Positions 1-6,151 of a stretch of DNA of 36,090 bases are shown here, piece by piece (the first letter of the stretch is position 1; each line of letters opens with the position of its first letter). The notes under the pieces are model-generated. The model ran no database searches. It saw nothing but the letters and a program-made list of their open reading frames with translations, and had not been told where the DNA came from. This DNA is from Saprospiraceae bacterium (lineage in GTDB: Bacteria > Bacteroidota > Bacteroidia > Chitinophagales > Saprospiraceae): the NCBI GenBank assembly GCA_020846655.1, contig JADLDL010000012.1:1-36090 (forward strand), in the 5' to 3' direction. The position numbers and the translations under genes were made by a program.

Positions 1-698
1 CCTACACGTGCCGGCTCGGTCCGAAACCCGGCCCGGAAGACTAAAACTTGTACCGGCCGGTATTCGAGGCCGGCTTTCACTTGTACCGGCCGATCGAGGT
101 CTTTTTCGGTTTCCGCCAGCACAATCAGGGAGGAGGAAGCAGCCCAGGCCAGGCCGATATGTAAAACAGCCGGTACGACCTCTTCGCTCAACTTCAGTTG
201 CAGAGGGTTTTGCAAGCGGGCGCCCAGCCAAACTTTGGGCAACGGGTTGGCCAGCACGCTCAACCCGAAGGTAAATGCCGTGGCGGAGCCATATTCCCGG
301 GCGGTCACGCGCAGCATGTCGGCACTGCCGCCTAAAAAAAATTTGGAGCCCAGTTGTCGGCCGTACAGCAGGCGGGCGCGTTGTTCGCCGTAGGCCTCAA
401 TGCCGGAATGGGTGAAATCCAGGCCGAGGCCATCCCGGGCAGAGAGCCGGGCAAAGCCCTGAAAGCGGGCCGTTTGCCAGTCGCCAATGCTGTAGGGCAG
501 CGCAGAGCTCAAAAACACGCCCGCTTTTTCCCCAAAACCGAGAAGCGCATCGTTGTTCAGGCCAATGGCGGTGCCGGGATAAGCCACCGTAGCGCCGCCC
601 AGGGCCAGCGCGGCGGCATTGTCAAACGGGCGCATAAACACCTGCGCCTGCAAGCCAGCAGACCAGGAAAGCAGTAAAACCCAGAGTAAAACGCGCAT
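1..698 (-). CDS. Outer-membrane beta-barrel protein, PorV/PorQ-like (3' end cut by window edge)
   Basis: An open frame runs from an ATG at 698 to the window edge without a stop, giving 232 residues and missing the C terminus. The start encodes a signal peptide (MRVLLWVLLLSWSAGLQAQ) with the Ala-Gln cleavage site common in Bacteroidota. The mature part begins FMRPFDNAAALALGGATVAYP, followed by a stretch of Gly and alternating aromatic/polar strands that suggests a transmembrane beta-barrel. The ALALGGATVA segment with a following N is reminiscent of the GARAxGMGGA...YWNPAGL region of PorV/PorQ proteins, but the full motif is absent, so family membership is inferred. A TACTTTCG box on the minus strand at 713-720 is a weak promoter candidate. 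It is in the same orientation as the GH1 gene upstream, 85 bases away. No specific function can be assigned. Confidence 0.72.
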   Translation of the reverse strand, partial: MRVLLWVLLLSWSAGLQAQVFMRPFDNAAALALGGATVAYPGTAIGLNNDALLGFGEKAGVFLSSALPYSIGDWQTARFQGFARLSARDGLGLDFTHSGIEAYGEQRARLLYGRQLGSKFFLGGSADMLRVTAREYGSATAFTFGLSVLANPLPKVWLGARLQNPLQLKLSEEVVPAVLHIGLAWAASSSLIVLAETEKDLDRPVQVKAGLEYRPVQVLVFRAGFRTEPARV

Positions 699-783
699 AC
701 CAAAAGTTTTGGCGAAAGTACATATCCAGTCTGGAATACCGGCACTTGTTTAACGCCCTGCTGTGTCAAAAGGACCGGAGCGG

Positions 784-1965
784 TCAGGCATCCAGGCCAT
801 TTTGCTGCACGATTTGTTCATAAAACAAGCCCGCCCGCGTCATTGTCCGGTCCATAGTATCAAAGTCGACCCGCACCAGACCAAAGCGGTATGTCGGACC
901 CAAGTGCCATTCAAAATTATCCCAGGTACTCCAGTGAATATACCCCTGTACCTCGATGCCTGCTGCCAATGCCTGGTGGCAAACCCGCAGGTAGTCGCGC
1001 AGGGCGCCAATGCGCTGCTGGTCATCGTCGGTACAAATGCCATTTTCGGTAATGATAATTGGCTTTTGGTATTTTTTCCAAAACCGGCGTAACACCCAAC
1101 CCAGGCCTTCGGGCTTGTACAACCACATTTTATCGTGCGGCAAGCCCCGCTGTTGGATAGCCCGGGGACGGTGCACAACATCCAGCAAGCGGGGATCAAA
1201 CAGCAACTGCGCATAATAACTCAGGCCCCAGAAATCGCAGCGCCGGAAAGGCCGGGCGGCGCGGGTGAGAAACCACCAGCGCGCAAATGCTACAACCGGG
1301 TATGCCAGCCAGTTGGTGGCTTCAAAATAAGCGGTATTGAGGGAAATGCCCACTGGCGCGCCCTTGTCTTTTTCCCGAATGAGCATCCGGGCAATATCAT
1401 GCGCCCTGCCCATATTGCCCAAGACCCGGTTGGCCAAAAAATAGCGGCCTTTGCGCCCTGGCGGGAAATCGCCACTAAAAAATGCGTTGTAGGCGTATAC
1501 GTTGGGCTCGTTAAAGGTATTCCAGTAGGCAACGTACTTTCCGAAGTGCTTCAGGCATTGCTGTACGTAATGGACATACGAAGCGATATTATCCTCATTG
1601 GTCCAGCCGCCGTTGTGTTCAAACCAGTTGGGGTGACAAAAGTGGTGCAGCACCAGCATGAGTTGCACTTTTTCATTTTTCAACCGGTCAAAAAAAGTGC
1701 AGTACTCCTCTACGACTGCCGCATCGAATTTTTCCATCGGCCCCGATTGCAGGCGCGACCAGTCGACGCTGCACCGGTAAACGGAGCCCAGACGGGCAAT
1801 ATAGCCTGCATCCTCAGCGCGACGCAACTCATGGTCGGTGGTGCGCTCAAACCGAAAGCCGTCTTTTGCAACCCGTCCTCGCCAAGGATGATCACCAGCC
1901 GTTTCTACCTGAGCAGCAGCAGTGGAAGTGCCCCAAAAAAAGTGTTTAGGAAAAGAAAGAAACAT
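784..1965 (-). CDS. Glycoside hydrolase family 1 (beta-glucosidase-like)
   Basis: A 393-residue retaining beta-glycosidase that should remove terminal beta-linked sugars from oligosaccharides or glycosides. The family opening FPKHFFWGTSTAAAQVE is at 5-21. The acid/base Glu153 lies in TFNEP (150-154) and the nucleophile Glu307 in ITENG (305-309). The substrate-binding LHHF lies near 106-109 and DNFEW at 349-353, so all catalytic hallmarks are present. No signal peptide is seen, so it is probably cytosolic. GH1 enzymes are usually 440-480 residues; this one is short, apparently in the loops between barrel strands rather than by loss of a motif. It is preceded by a leader of more than 300 nt containing a terminator-like hairpin and an inverted repeat that reaches the start codon. 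Substrate specificity cannot be read from sequence. Confidence 0.93.
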   Translation of the reverse strand: MFLSFPKHFFWGTSTAAAQVETAGDHPWRGRVAKDGFRFERTTDHELRRAEDAGYIARLGSVYRCSVDWSRLQSGPMEKFDAAVVEEYCTFFDRLKNEKVQLMLVLHHFCHPNWFEHNGGWTNEDNIASYVHYVQQCLKHFGKYVAYWNTFNEPNVYAYNAFFSGDFPPGRKGRYFLANRVLGNMGRAHDIARMLIREKDKGAPVGISLNTAYFEATNWLAYPVVAFARWWFLTRAARPFRRCDFWGLSYYAQLLFDPRLLDVVHRPRAIQQRGLPHDKMWLYKPEGLGWVLRRFWKKYQKPIIITENGICTDDDQQRIGALRDYLRVCHQALAAGIEVQGYIHWSTWDNFEWHLGPTYRFGLVRVDFDTMDRTMTRAGLFYEQIVQQNGLDA

Positions 1966-2057
1966 TTTTGAATGCGGAATTGGGAAAACGGTGTTGGATG
2001 GCTAAGGTAGGACATAAACGGAACACCGTAAGTGCCTCCCCTTTCCGCATTCAAAAA
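1965..2057. repeat. 15-bp inverted repeat ending at the GH1 start codon
   Basis: TTTTTGAATGCGGAA at 1965-1979 and its exact reverse complement at 2043-2057 are separated by 63 bases. The inner arm overlaps the first base of the GH1 start codon and the outer arm overlaps the U-tract of the terminator-like hairpin at 2053-2094. In RNA the arms could pair and hide the translation start. The pairing is seen in the sequence; the regulatory role is inferred. Confidence 0.6.
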
Positions 2058-2094
2058 AAAAATGCCCCTCACCGCGAGCCTAACCGGAGGGGCA
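2053..2094 (-). terminator. Terminator-like hairpin inside the GH1 leader (possible attenuator)
   Basis: TGCCCCTC (2063-2070) pairs with GAGGGGCA (2087-2094), and on the minus strand the stem is followed by a run of T (2053-2062). It lies between the promoter at 2306-2335 and the GH1 start at 1965, so it would stop transcription before the gene unless bypassed. A 32-codon minus-strand ORF (2069-2167, MYMHTPNGMHRLPW...) ends with its TGA inside the stem, as a leader peptide would; its coding status is only a guess. Confidence 0.6.
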
Positions 2095-2305
2095 ACCATG
2101 AGATTATAATGGTACAAACAGCAGGCCAGGGTAAACGGTGCATACCGTTAGGTGTATGCATATACATGCCCACTGCTGTAGCCAATTACGGGTCGTGGTT
2201 CGGATTAAAATAAGGAATACTTTAAAATCGGGAAAAAGCGGCTGGGAGAGCTTAAGAAGAAATATAAAAGCGGATTAGGAAGAAAAGTGTCTCACTTTGA
2301 CGTGA

Positions 2306-2335
2306 CAAATATACGGCGGGCTTGTATCGCTGCAA
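2306..2335 (-). promoter_or_regulatory. Bacteroidota-type promoter for the GH1 gene
   Basis: On the minus strand TTG (2335-2333) is followed after exactly 19 nt by TATATTTG (2313-2306), a full match to the Bacteroidota TTG/TAnnTTTG promoter. It lies just downstream of the terminator of the PorV-like gene and about 340 bases before the GH1 start. Confidence 0.7.
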
Positions 2336-2345
2336 TAAATTGGGC

Positions 2346-2385
2346 AAAAAAAATCCATAAACGCGAAAAAGGCGCGTTTATGGAT
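2346..2385 (-). terminator. Intrinsic terminator of the PorV-like gene
   Basis: ATCCATAAACGCG (2353-2365) and CGCGTTTATGGAT (2373-2385) form a perfect 13-bp stem with a 7-nt loop. On the minus strand it is followed by seven T (2352-2346). It starts 40 bases after the stop of the PorV-like gene. Confidence 0.88.
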
Positions 2386-2424
2386 CGTAAAGAAGCAGTT
2401 TAGCACTGCTTTTTGCGGGCATGT

Positions 2425-3525
2425 CTAGTTGACAGAGGAATTTTCGGCCCGTTTTCGGTCTTTAAAATCGATCCGAACCGAGAAGATGTGGGAGTAAAGC
2501 ACTTGCGATACGTTGCCGATATCCGTCAGGGCATAATCCAATTGTACCCTGCCCAAGCGCAGGCCGATGCCAAAATTGGGCTGGAGGCTCAATTTTTCCT
2601 TGTTGGGGTCAAAATCATCTTTTACGCGCTGAAAATTGCCTACGCCGGCCCGCACTTGTACAAAGCCGTTGTAGTCGGCCTCAACCCCCACGTGGGGGTC
2701 GAGGTTAAGCGATTTTGAGCTGATCAACACATTGCGTTGGCCATCGGTACTCCATTCCAGGTCAATTGCCGGCAGCAAGGTAGTTTTTGGTCCCAAAGCA
2801 GCCCGATAGGCGGCGCCGAGGATAATACGCGGCCTTGTAATTTCGGTGCTGCTGGTTGGGATTTCATTGCCTGTTTGGGTAAAAACTTCTTTTTCGCGTT
2901 CGTTCAGGTTAAATGACCAGGCATTGAAGGTTGTCGTCAGATCGCGGCCTTGCAAACCCAGCATCCAGGCGCCCTTTCGATACTGTACCCCGAGATCCGC
3001 CCCAAAACCCCAAGCGCCACCGAAAGAACCGATGACGCGCCGGACGACTTTGAACGAAGCGCCCACAGAAAGTGCCGGGTTCCTGAGTTTTTGTCCGTAA
3101 CTGCCGATGAACGCGTAGTCAGAGGCAGAGAAGGACGTTACATTGTCGTAGTTGACGGTTCCATCCGGGTTAACCAGGTTGATCGTGTAGGGGATATTGT
3201 CAATGCCGAGGCGAATCAGCGAGAAGGCAAGAAAAGATTTTCGCTCGCGGTTCAGCGATTTGCCAAAACTGAGATAATCATATTGAGATACGCCAACAAA
3301 CCACTCTGCGTGCATGGCCGATGCCTGAAAAGGGGCATTTATTTCAGACAAGCCTGCCGGGTTCCAGTAAGCGGCAGTGATATCGCTGACCAACGCCGTT
3401 TGGGCGCCCGACATCCCGTGGGCCCGGGCCCCTACCCCAATGGCTAGAAATTCATTGCTGTATTTTTGGGCGAATAACAGGCTTGAAAAAAGCAGGAAGC
3501 ACAGGAAGAATAGTGGTCGTGTCAT
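2425..3525 (-). CDS. PorV/PorQ family outer-membrane protein
   Basis: A 366-residue outer-membrane beta-barrel of the PorV/PorQ family. PorV shuttles T9SS cargo to the attachment complex on the cell surface; other members have unknown roles, and which paralogue this is cannot be told from sequence. The signal peptide MTRPLFFLCFLLFSSLLFAQ is cut after Ala19. The family signature GARAHGMSGAQTALVSD is at 32-48 and AAYWNPAGL at 51-59, followed by amphipathic strands to the C terminus. I chose the ATG at 3525 because an in-frame ATG 21 codons upstream would put a charged stretch before the signal peptide. A strong terminator follows. A promoter at 3729-3759 and a terminator-like hairpin at 3680-3716 precede it, so expression may be attenuated. 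Confidence 0.88.
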   Translation of the reverse strand: MTRPLFFLCFLLFSSLLFAQKYSNEFLAIGVGARAHGMSGAQTALVSDITAAYWNPAGLSEINAPFQASAMHAEWFVGVSQYDYLSFGKSLNRERKSFLAFSLIRLGIDNIPYTINLVNPDGTVNYDNVTSFSASDYAFIGSYGQKLRNPALSVGASFKVVRRVIGSFGGAWGFGADLGVQYRKGAWMLGLQGRDLTTTFNAWSFNLNEREKEVFTQTGNEIPTSSTEITRPRIILGAAYRAALGPKTTLLPAIDLEWSTDGQRNVLISSKSLNLDPHVGVEADYNGFVQVRAGVGNFQRVKDDFDPNKEKLSLQPNFGIGLRLGRVQLDYALTDIGNVSQVLYSHIFSVRIDFKDRKRAENSSVN

Positions 3526-3679
3526 ATTGTCTATGTTACGTATGAACCGGGTATCGTATAATCCGGAATTGGCAACTTGACGCGGCATCTCGCTTTGCGG
3601 TTGCCTTCTTTATTCAAAAAATCATACCGTGCAGGCCGGAGCTGAGCTGTTCAGCATTGGGAGAAGCGCCCTCTGCCGC

Positions 3680-3716
3680 AAAAAAAGAACCGGCTGCGCA
3701 GAAGGTGCACAGCCGG
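3680..3716 (-). terminator. Terminator-like hairpin in the leader of the PorV-like gene
   Basis: CCGGCTG (3690-3696) pairs with CAGCCGG (3710-3716), with a further GCA/TGC inner helix. On the minus strand it is followed by TTC and seven T (3686-3680). It lies 155 bases before the PorV-like start and downstream of a candidate promoter, repeating the arrangement seen before GH1. Confidence 0.65.
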
Positions 3717-3728
3717 CGAGTTGCTTTC

Positions 3729-3759
3729 TAACAGTATGTTGGTAATAGTAGTAATCAAA
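3729..3759 (-). promoter_or_regulatory. Candidate promoter for the PorV-like gene
   Basis: On the minus strand TTTG (3759-3756) is followed after 19 nt by TACTGTTA (3736-3729), a partial match to TAnnTTTG. It lies between the terminator of the upstream small gene and the leader hairpin. Confidence 0.4.
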
Positions 3760-3774
3760 CAGGGAAGGAAGTTT

Positions 3775-3818
3775 AAAAACAGCCCTCCGCCCTTTCTCAT
3801 TTGAAAGGGCCGGAGGGC
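3775..3818 (-). terminator. Intrinsic terminator of the 78-residue gene
   Basis: GCCCTCCGCCCTTTC (3782-3796) pairs with 3803-3818 over 15 bp with one bulged G and a 6-nt loop. On the minus strand it is followed by GTTTTT (3780-3775). It lies 37 bases after the stop of the small minus-strand gene. Confidence 0.82.
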
Positions 3819-3854
3819 CCCCGCCTTCGGTTTATTCTTTCCGGAAACTCCGGT

Positions 3855-4091
3855 TTATTTCTTGTGAGCCAACCCTTTTGGCTGGCAGATTTTTTCAACT
3901 TCGAGTCGCACTTTTTTATTGATCTTGAAAAAGTGCCTTTTGTGTTTTATTCCCGGATGAACGGTCAAAAGTGCTTTGGATAACAAAGTTTCAATTCTGA
4001 AGTAAACGAGACAATTGCCTGCTTTAGTATTCGACTTGAAACCTGGATTTGCAAAACTGACTTTTCCGGGATCTGTTGCCGTGATTGCCAC
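3855..4091 (-). CDS. Small basic protein, unknown (78 aa)
   Basis: I do not recognise this protein. It starts MAITATDPGKVSFANPGFKS and has a lysine-rich C-terminal half (KHKRHFFKINKKVRLEVEK), so it is strongly basic; no signal peptide or membrane segment is visible. The case for a real gene is its setting. A good Bacteroidota promoter (4115-4144) lies about 25 bases upstream, giving a very short leader, and a strong intrinsic terminator (3775-3818) lies 37 bases downstream. The transcript could instead be a non-coding RNA with a chance ORF. The surrounding 3.8-4.4 kb is AT-rich compared with its neighbours. Confidence 0.42.
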   Translation of the reverse strand: MAITATDPGKVSFANPGFKSNTKAGNCLVYFRIETLLSKALLTVHPGIKHKRHFFKINKKVRLEVEKICQPKGLAHKK

Positions 4092-4114
4092 GACTTGAAC
4101 GCTGATTTCGAATG

Positions 4115-4144
4115 CAAATATATGGTAATTTTTCCACTTGCAAA
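4115..4144 (-). promoter_or_regulatory. Promoter for the 78-residue gene
   Basis: On the minus strand TTTG (4144-4141) is followed after 18 nt by TATATTTG (4122-4115). Transcription would begin close to 4108, about 17 bases before the ATG at 4091. The AT-rich 4145-4366 upstream shows no further gene. Confidence 0.6.
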
Positions 4145-4366
4145 CTTTTTAGTACCGCTTTCTCAAAAAAAACGCCGTTCCCTCGTTTTTATTTTTTCAG
4201 GCCATGCGGTACTCCATTCGTCAAACGGTAAAATCAGCGCGCCACACTTGACATTTTTTTCATATTTCAACCCTTTGGCTGCAAAAACTGAAAAAAAACA
4301 TCGTTTTGAAAATTTTCCACTTTAGGACGATTGCTCAAAAAAAAGTCACGCTCATCTCAAAAAAAA

Positions 4367-5362
4367 TTATTCCGGCATTGGAAATTGACGCCAATCTATG
4401 GATTCGGCACAAGCAAAATGGCCTTTCGGGCAGGCTGCCCGGCCATGTAGCCCGCATGGCCGACACGGCAACCGTTCCCTGGTTTCAATAATCCAGCGTT
4501 GTGTAGACAACGGCGCAAATCCAAACTCGGGCAACGTGGAACAAAATACCGCAGCCACTGGCGCATCCATCGCCGAGGCGATATGCAAGGGCGCCGAATC
4601 ATTGACGTAATTCATAGCCGCTCCTTTCATCAAAACCGCCGATTCCAGGAAAGACAGGCGGCCTGCCAGGTTGTAAAGTTGTGCCCGTCCGGCATTTGCC
4701 ACCATATCCGCACATGCCGGCTGATCATCTGGCCCTCCCAACAGGTAGACAGCGTGACTGGACGGCAAATGCCGGATCAATTCGATCCATTTCTCGCGGG
4801 GGTATTGTTTGGTAAACCAGACAGAACTCGGTGCAATACAAACATAGGGCATGTCATTGGGGCGCATGGCCTGGCTTGCCGCAACGTCGGCCGGTGTCGG
4901 GTACAAACGGGGAAGGGCTAGCGTGGCATCCGTCAGGTGTCGGACCAGGCCGAGATTTCGCTCCACCTCATGGATGGGCTGTTCGCTTGTCCCAAATTGG
5001 TGCGGAATCCGCCGGGTAAACAGCCTTGAAAGCGGGTTTTTGGCAAACCCTGCCGTTTGTCCGGCGCCGGAACCAATGGTAAGCAATCCGGAGGCTGCAA
5101 ATCGCTGGCAATTCAGCACCCAATCATACTGTTCTTCCCGCAATCGAACCCCGATTTGCCACAGCCCCCGATACTTGTCCTTTTTTTTGTCCCACACCCA
5201 TACGTTTCGCAAATGCGGGTGCCCGGCCAGTAGTTTTTCATTGCCTTTGCGCAACAAAAAATCAATATGCGCACCCGGGTAAAAACGCCTGAGTTTTTCT
5301 ACAATGGCAGTGGCTAAAATCACATCGCCAATGAAGGCTGTTTGGATGACAAGAAATTTCAT
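4367..5362 (-). CDS. Glycosyltransferase family 9 (heptosyltransferase-like)
   Basis: A 331-residue GT-B fold glycosyltransferase of family 9, whose members add heptose or related sugars to the lipopolysaccharide core at the cytoplasmic face of the inner membrane. The N-terminal domain begins MKFLVIQTAFIGDVILATAI, the usual GT9 start with its Gly-Asp. The C-terminal domain has IAPSSVWFTKQYPREKW and the nucleotide-sugar binding segment NDSAPLHIASAMDAPVAAVF, matching the GT9 pattern of Asn-Asp-Ser-Gly/Ala-Pro-x-His. The ATG at 5362 was chosen because it begins the first beta-strand; an ATG 15 codons upstream adds a non-homologous stretch. A TACCTTTG box ends 4 bases before this ATG, so the mRNA may be leaderless. 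The acceptor sugar cannot be told from sequence. Confidence 0.88.
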   Translation of the reverse strand: MKFLVIQTAFIGDVILATAIVEKLRRFYPGAHIDFLLRKGNEKLLAGHPHLRNVWVWDKKKDKYRGLWQIGVRLREEQYDWVLNCQRFAASGLLTIGSGAGQTAGFAKNPLSRLFTRRIPHQFGTSEQPIHEVERNLGLVRHLTDATLALPRLYPTPADVAASQAMRPNDMPYVCIAPSSVWFTKQYPREKWIELIRHLPSSHAVYLLGGPDDQPACADMVANAGRAQLYNLAGRLSFLESAVLMKGAAMNYVNDSAPLHIASAMDAPVAAVFCSTLPEFGFAPLSTQRWIIETRERLPCRPCGLHGRAACPKGHFACAESIDWRQFPMPE

Positions 5363-5366
5363 TTGG

Positions 5367-5374
5367 CAAAGGTA
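5367..5374 (-). promoter_or_regulatory. -7 box abutting the GT9 start (possible leaderless mRNA)
   Basis: TACCTTTG on the minus strand matches the TAnnTTTG box and ends 4 bases before the ATG at 5362, which would put the transcription start at or next to the initiation codon. No clear TTG lies at the expected spacing upstream. Confidence 0.4.
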
Positions 5375-5442
5375 GAGGGATTGGCGGTTTTGCGGACCGG
5401 AAAGCAAAATTCAAGAGTTTAGAAAAAAAATTATCCCGTCGC

Positions 5443-5472
5443 TTGCTCGGGTTAAAAACACCTGTATCTTTG
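5443..5472 (+). promoter_or_regulatory. Promoter of tRNA-Leu
   Basis: TTG (5443-5445), 19 nt, then TATCTTTG (5465-5472): a full Bacteroidota consensus 26 bases before the tRNA. The 16 bases TATCTTTGCACCCGCT recur exactly at the tRNA at 22155. Confidence 0.78.
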
Positions 5473-5498
5473 CACCCGCTTCTGAAAAAGATCCTACT

Positions 5499-5582
5499 GC
5501 GGGAATGGCGGAATTGGTAGACGCATACGTTTCAGGGGCGTACGCCCGTAAGGGTGTGGGGGTTCGACTCCCCCTTCCCGCA
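5499..5582 (+). tRNA. tRNA-Leu (anticodon CAG)
   Basis: Class II tRNA of 84 nt. The acceptor stem is GCGGGAA (5499-5505) with TTCCCGC (5575-5581) and discriminator A5582. The anticodon loop TTCAGGG closes on TACGT/GCGTA and reads CUG codons. A long variable arm (CGCCCGTAAGGGTG) and the T arm GGGGGTTCGACTCCCCC follow. CCA is not encoded. Confidence 0.96.
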
Positions 5583-5583
5583 C

Positions 5584-5615
5584 AAAAAGCGATCCGGTTT
5601 CGGATCGCTTTTTTT
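5584..5615 (+). terminator. Terminator of tRNA-Leu
   Basis: AGCGATCCG (5588-5596) pairs with CGGATCGCT (5601-5609), 4-nt loop, then seven T (5609-5615). It begins at the tRNA 3' end. The A-run on the other side means it could also work on the minus strand. Confidence 0.9.
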
Positions 5616-5730
5616 ATTTCCCGGCTGCGTCTGGCTGCCACATCTTCATGGAGGAAACCCAACTAAAAAAAATACTGCCCACCTTACCTGAGGCGAGCGA
5701 GACGTCGGAACGCGCAACTGGCTGAGGGAC

Positions 5731-5812
5731 AAAAAAAATGTCCTGCTAGCCGTAGCAAGTCAACAAAATACTGATTTTCAGTTATTTGTAAAACAAACAG
5801 GCTAACAGGACA
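5731..5812 (-). terminator. Three-way-junction RNA ending in a U-tract, 3' of the histone H1-like gene
   Basis: An outer stem pairs 5739-5751 with 5800-5812 over 13 bp. The single odd pair is G-U only in minus-strand RNA, which fixes the strand. Inside are two small hairpins, ACTGA/TCAGT (5770-5782) and TTTGT/ACAAA (5785-5797). On the minus strand the outer stem is followed by eight T (5738-5731), so it can end the H1-like transcript, but it is more elaborate than a plain terminator. Confidence 0.72.
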
Positions 5813-5839
5813 CTTTAAAATGGACTGGCTTGGCGCGAA

Positions 5840-6025
5840 TTACTTAGCCGTTCTAGCGTTTTTGGTGTCCAGCACTTCTTTGCGAAGGTCCTGAGCGAGG
5901 TTCTTCAGGTCTTGCATTGCTTTTCTTACACGACCGCCAGCGGCGTTGTTACCTTCGTTGAATTTTTTGACGTCAGCTTCTGCGTCTGCAATTGTTTGTT
6001 TGATGGTTTCAAAAATTTTGCTCAT
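5840..6025 (-). CDS. Histone H1-like protein (Hc1 family)
   Basis: A 61-residue protein of the bacterial histone H1-like (Hc1) type found across Bacteroidota. It starts MSKIFETIKQTIADAEADVK, has the family segment EGNNAAGGRVRKAMQDLKNL in the middle, and is a helical, lysine/arginine-containing protein with no signal peptide. The family is thought to bind DNA and act in chromosome organisation; in Bacteroidota this is mostly inferred. A near-consensus -7 box TACTTTTA lies on the minus strand at 6059-6066, 34 bases upstream. An unusual three-way-junction terminator follows the stop. Confidence 0.88.
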   Translation of the reverse strand: MSKIFETIKQTIADAEADVKKFNEGNNAAGGRVRKAMQDLKNLAQDLRKEVLDTKNARTAK

Positions 6026-6151
6026 AATATAAACAGATAAGAGTGAGTAATTCTGCCGTAAAAGTATGTTTTTATGGGGATTTTCAGTCTTTTTGTTTGA
6101 TTCTGTTTTTCTTTTTTACTTTTTTGATAAAACTTTCCGCGCCAGGCTGTT

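Noticed and set aside
1135-1971. 278-residue plus-strand ORF opposite GH1
   Set aside because: It is a shadow of the GH1 gene with no domain; GH1 on minus keeps all catalytic motifs.
5411-5662. 83-residue ORF on minus across the tRNA (contains GRGSRTPTPLRAYAPET)
   Set aside because: It is the antisense translation of tRNA-Leu, a well-known false protein; the tRNA is unambiguous.
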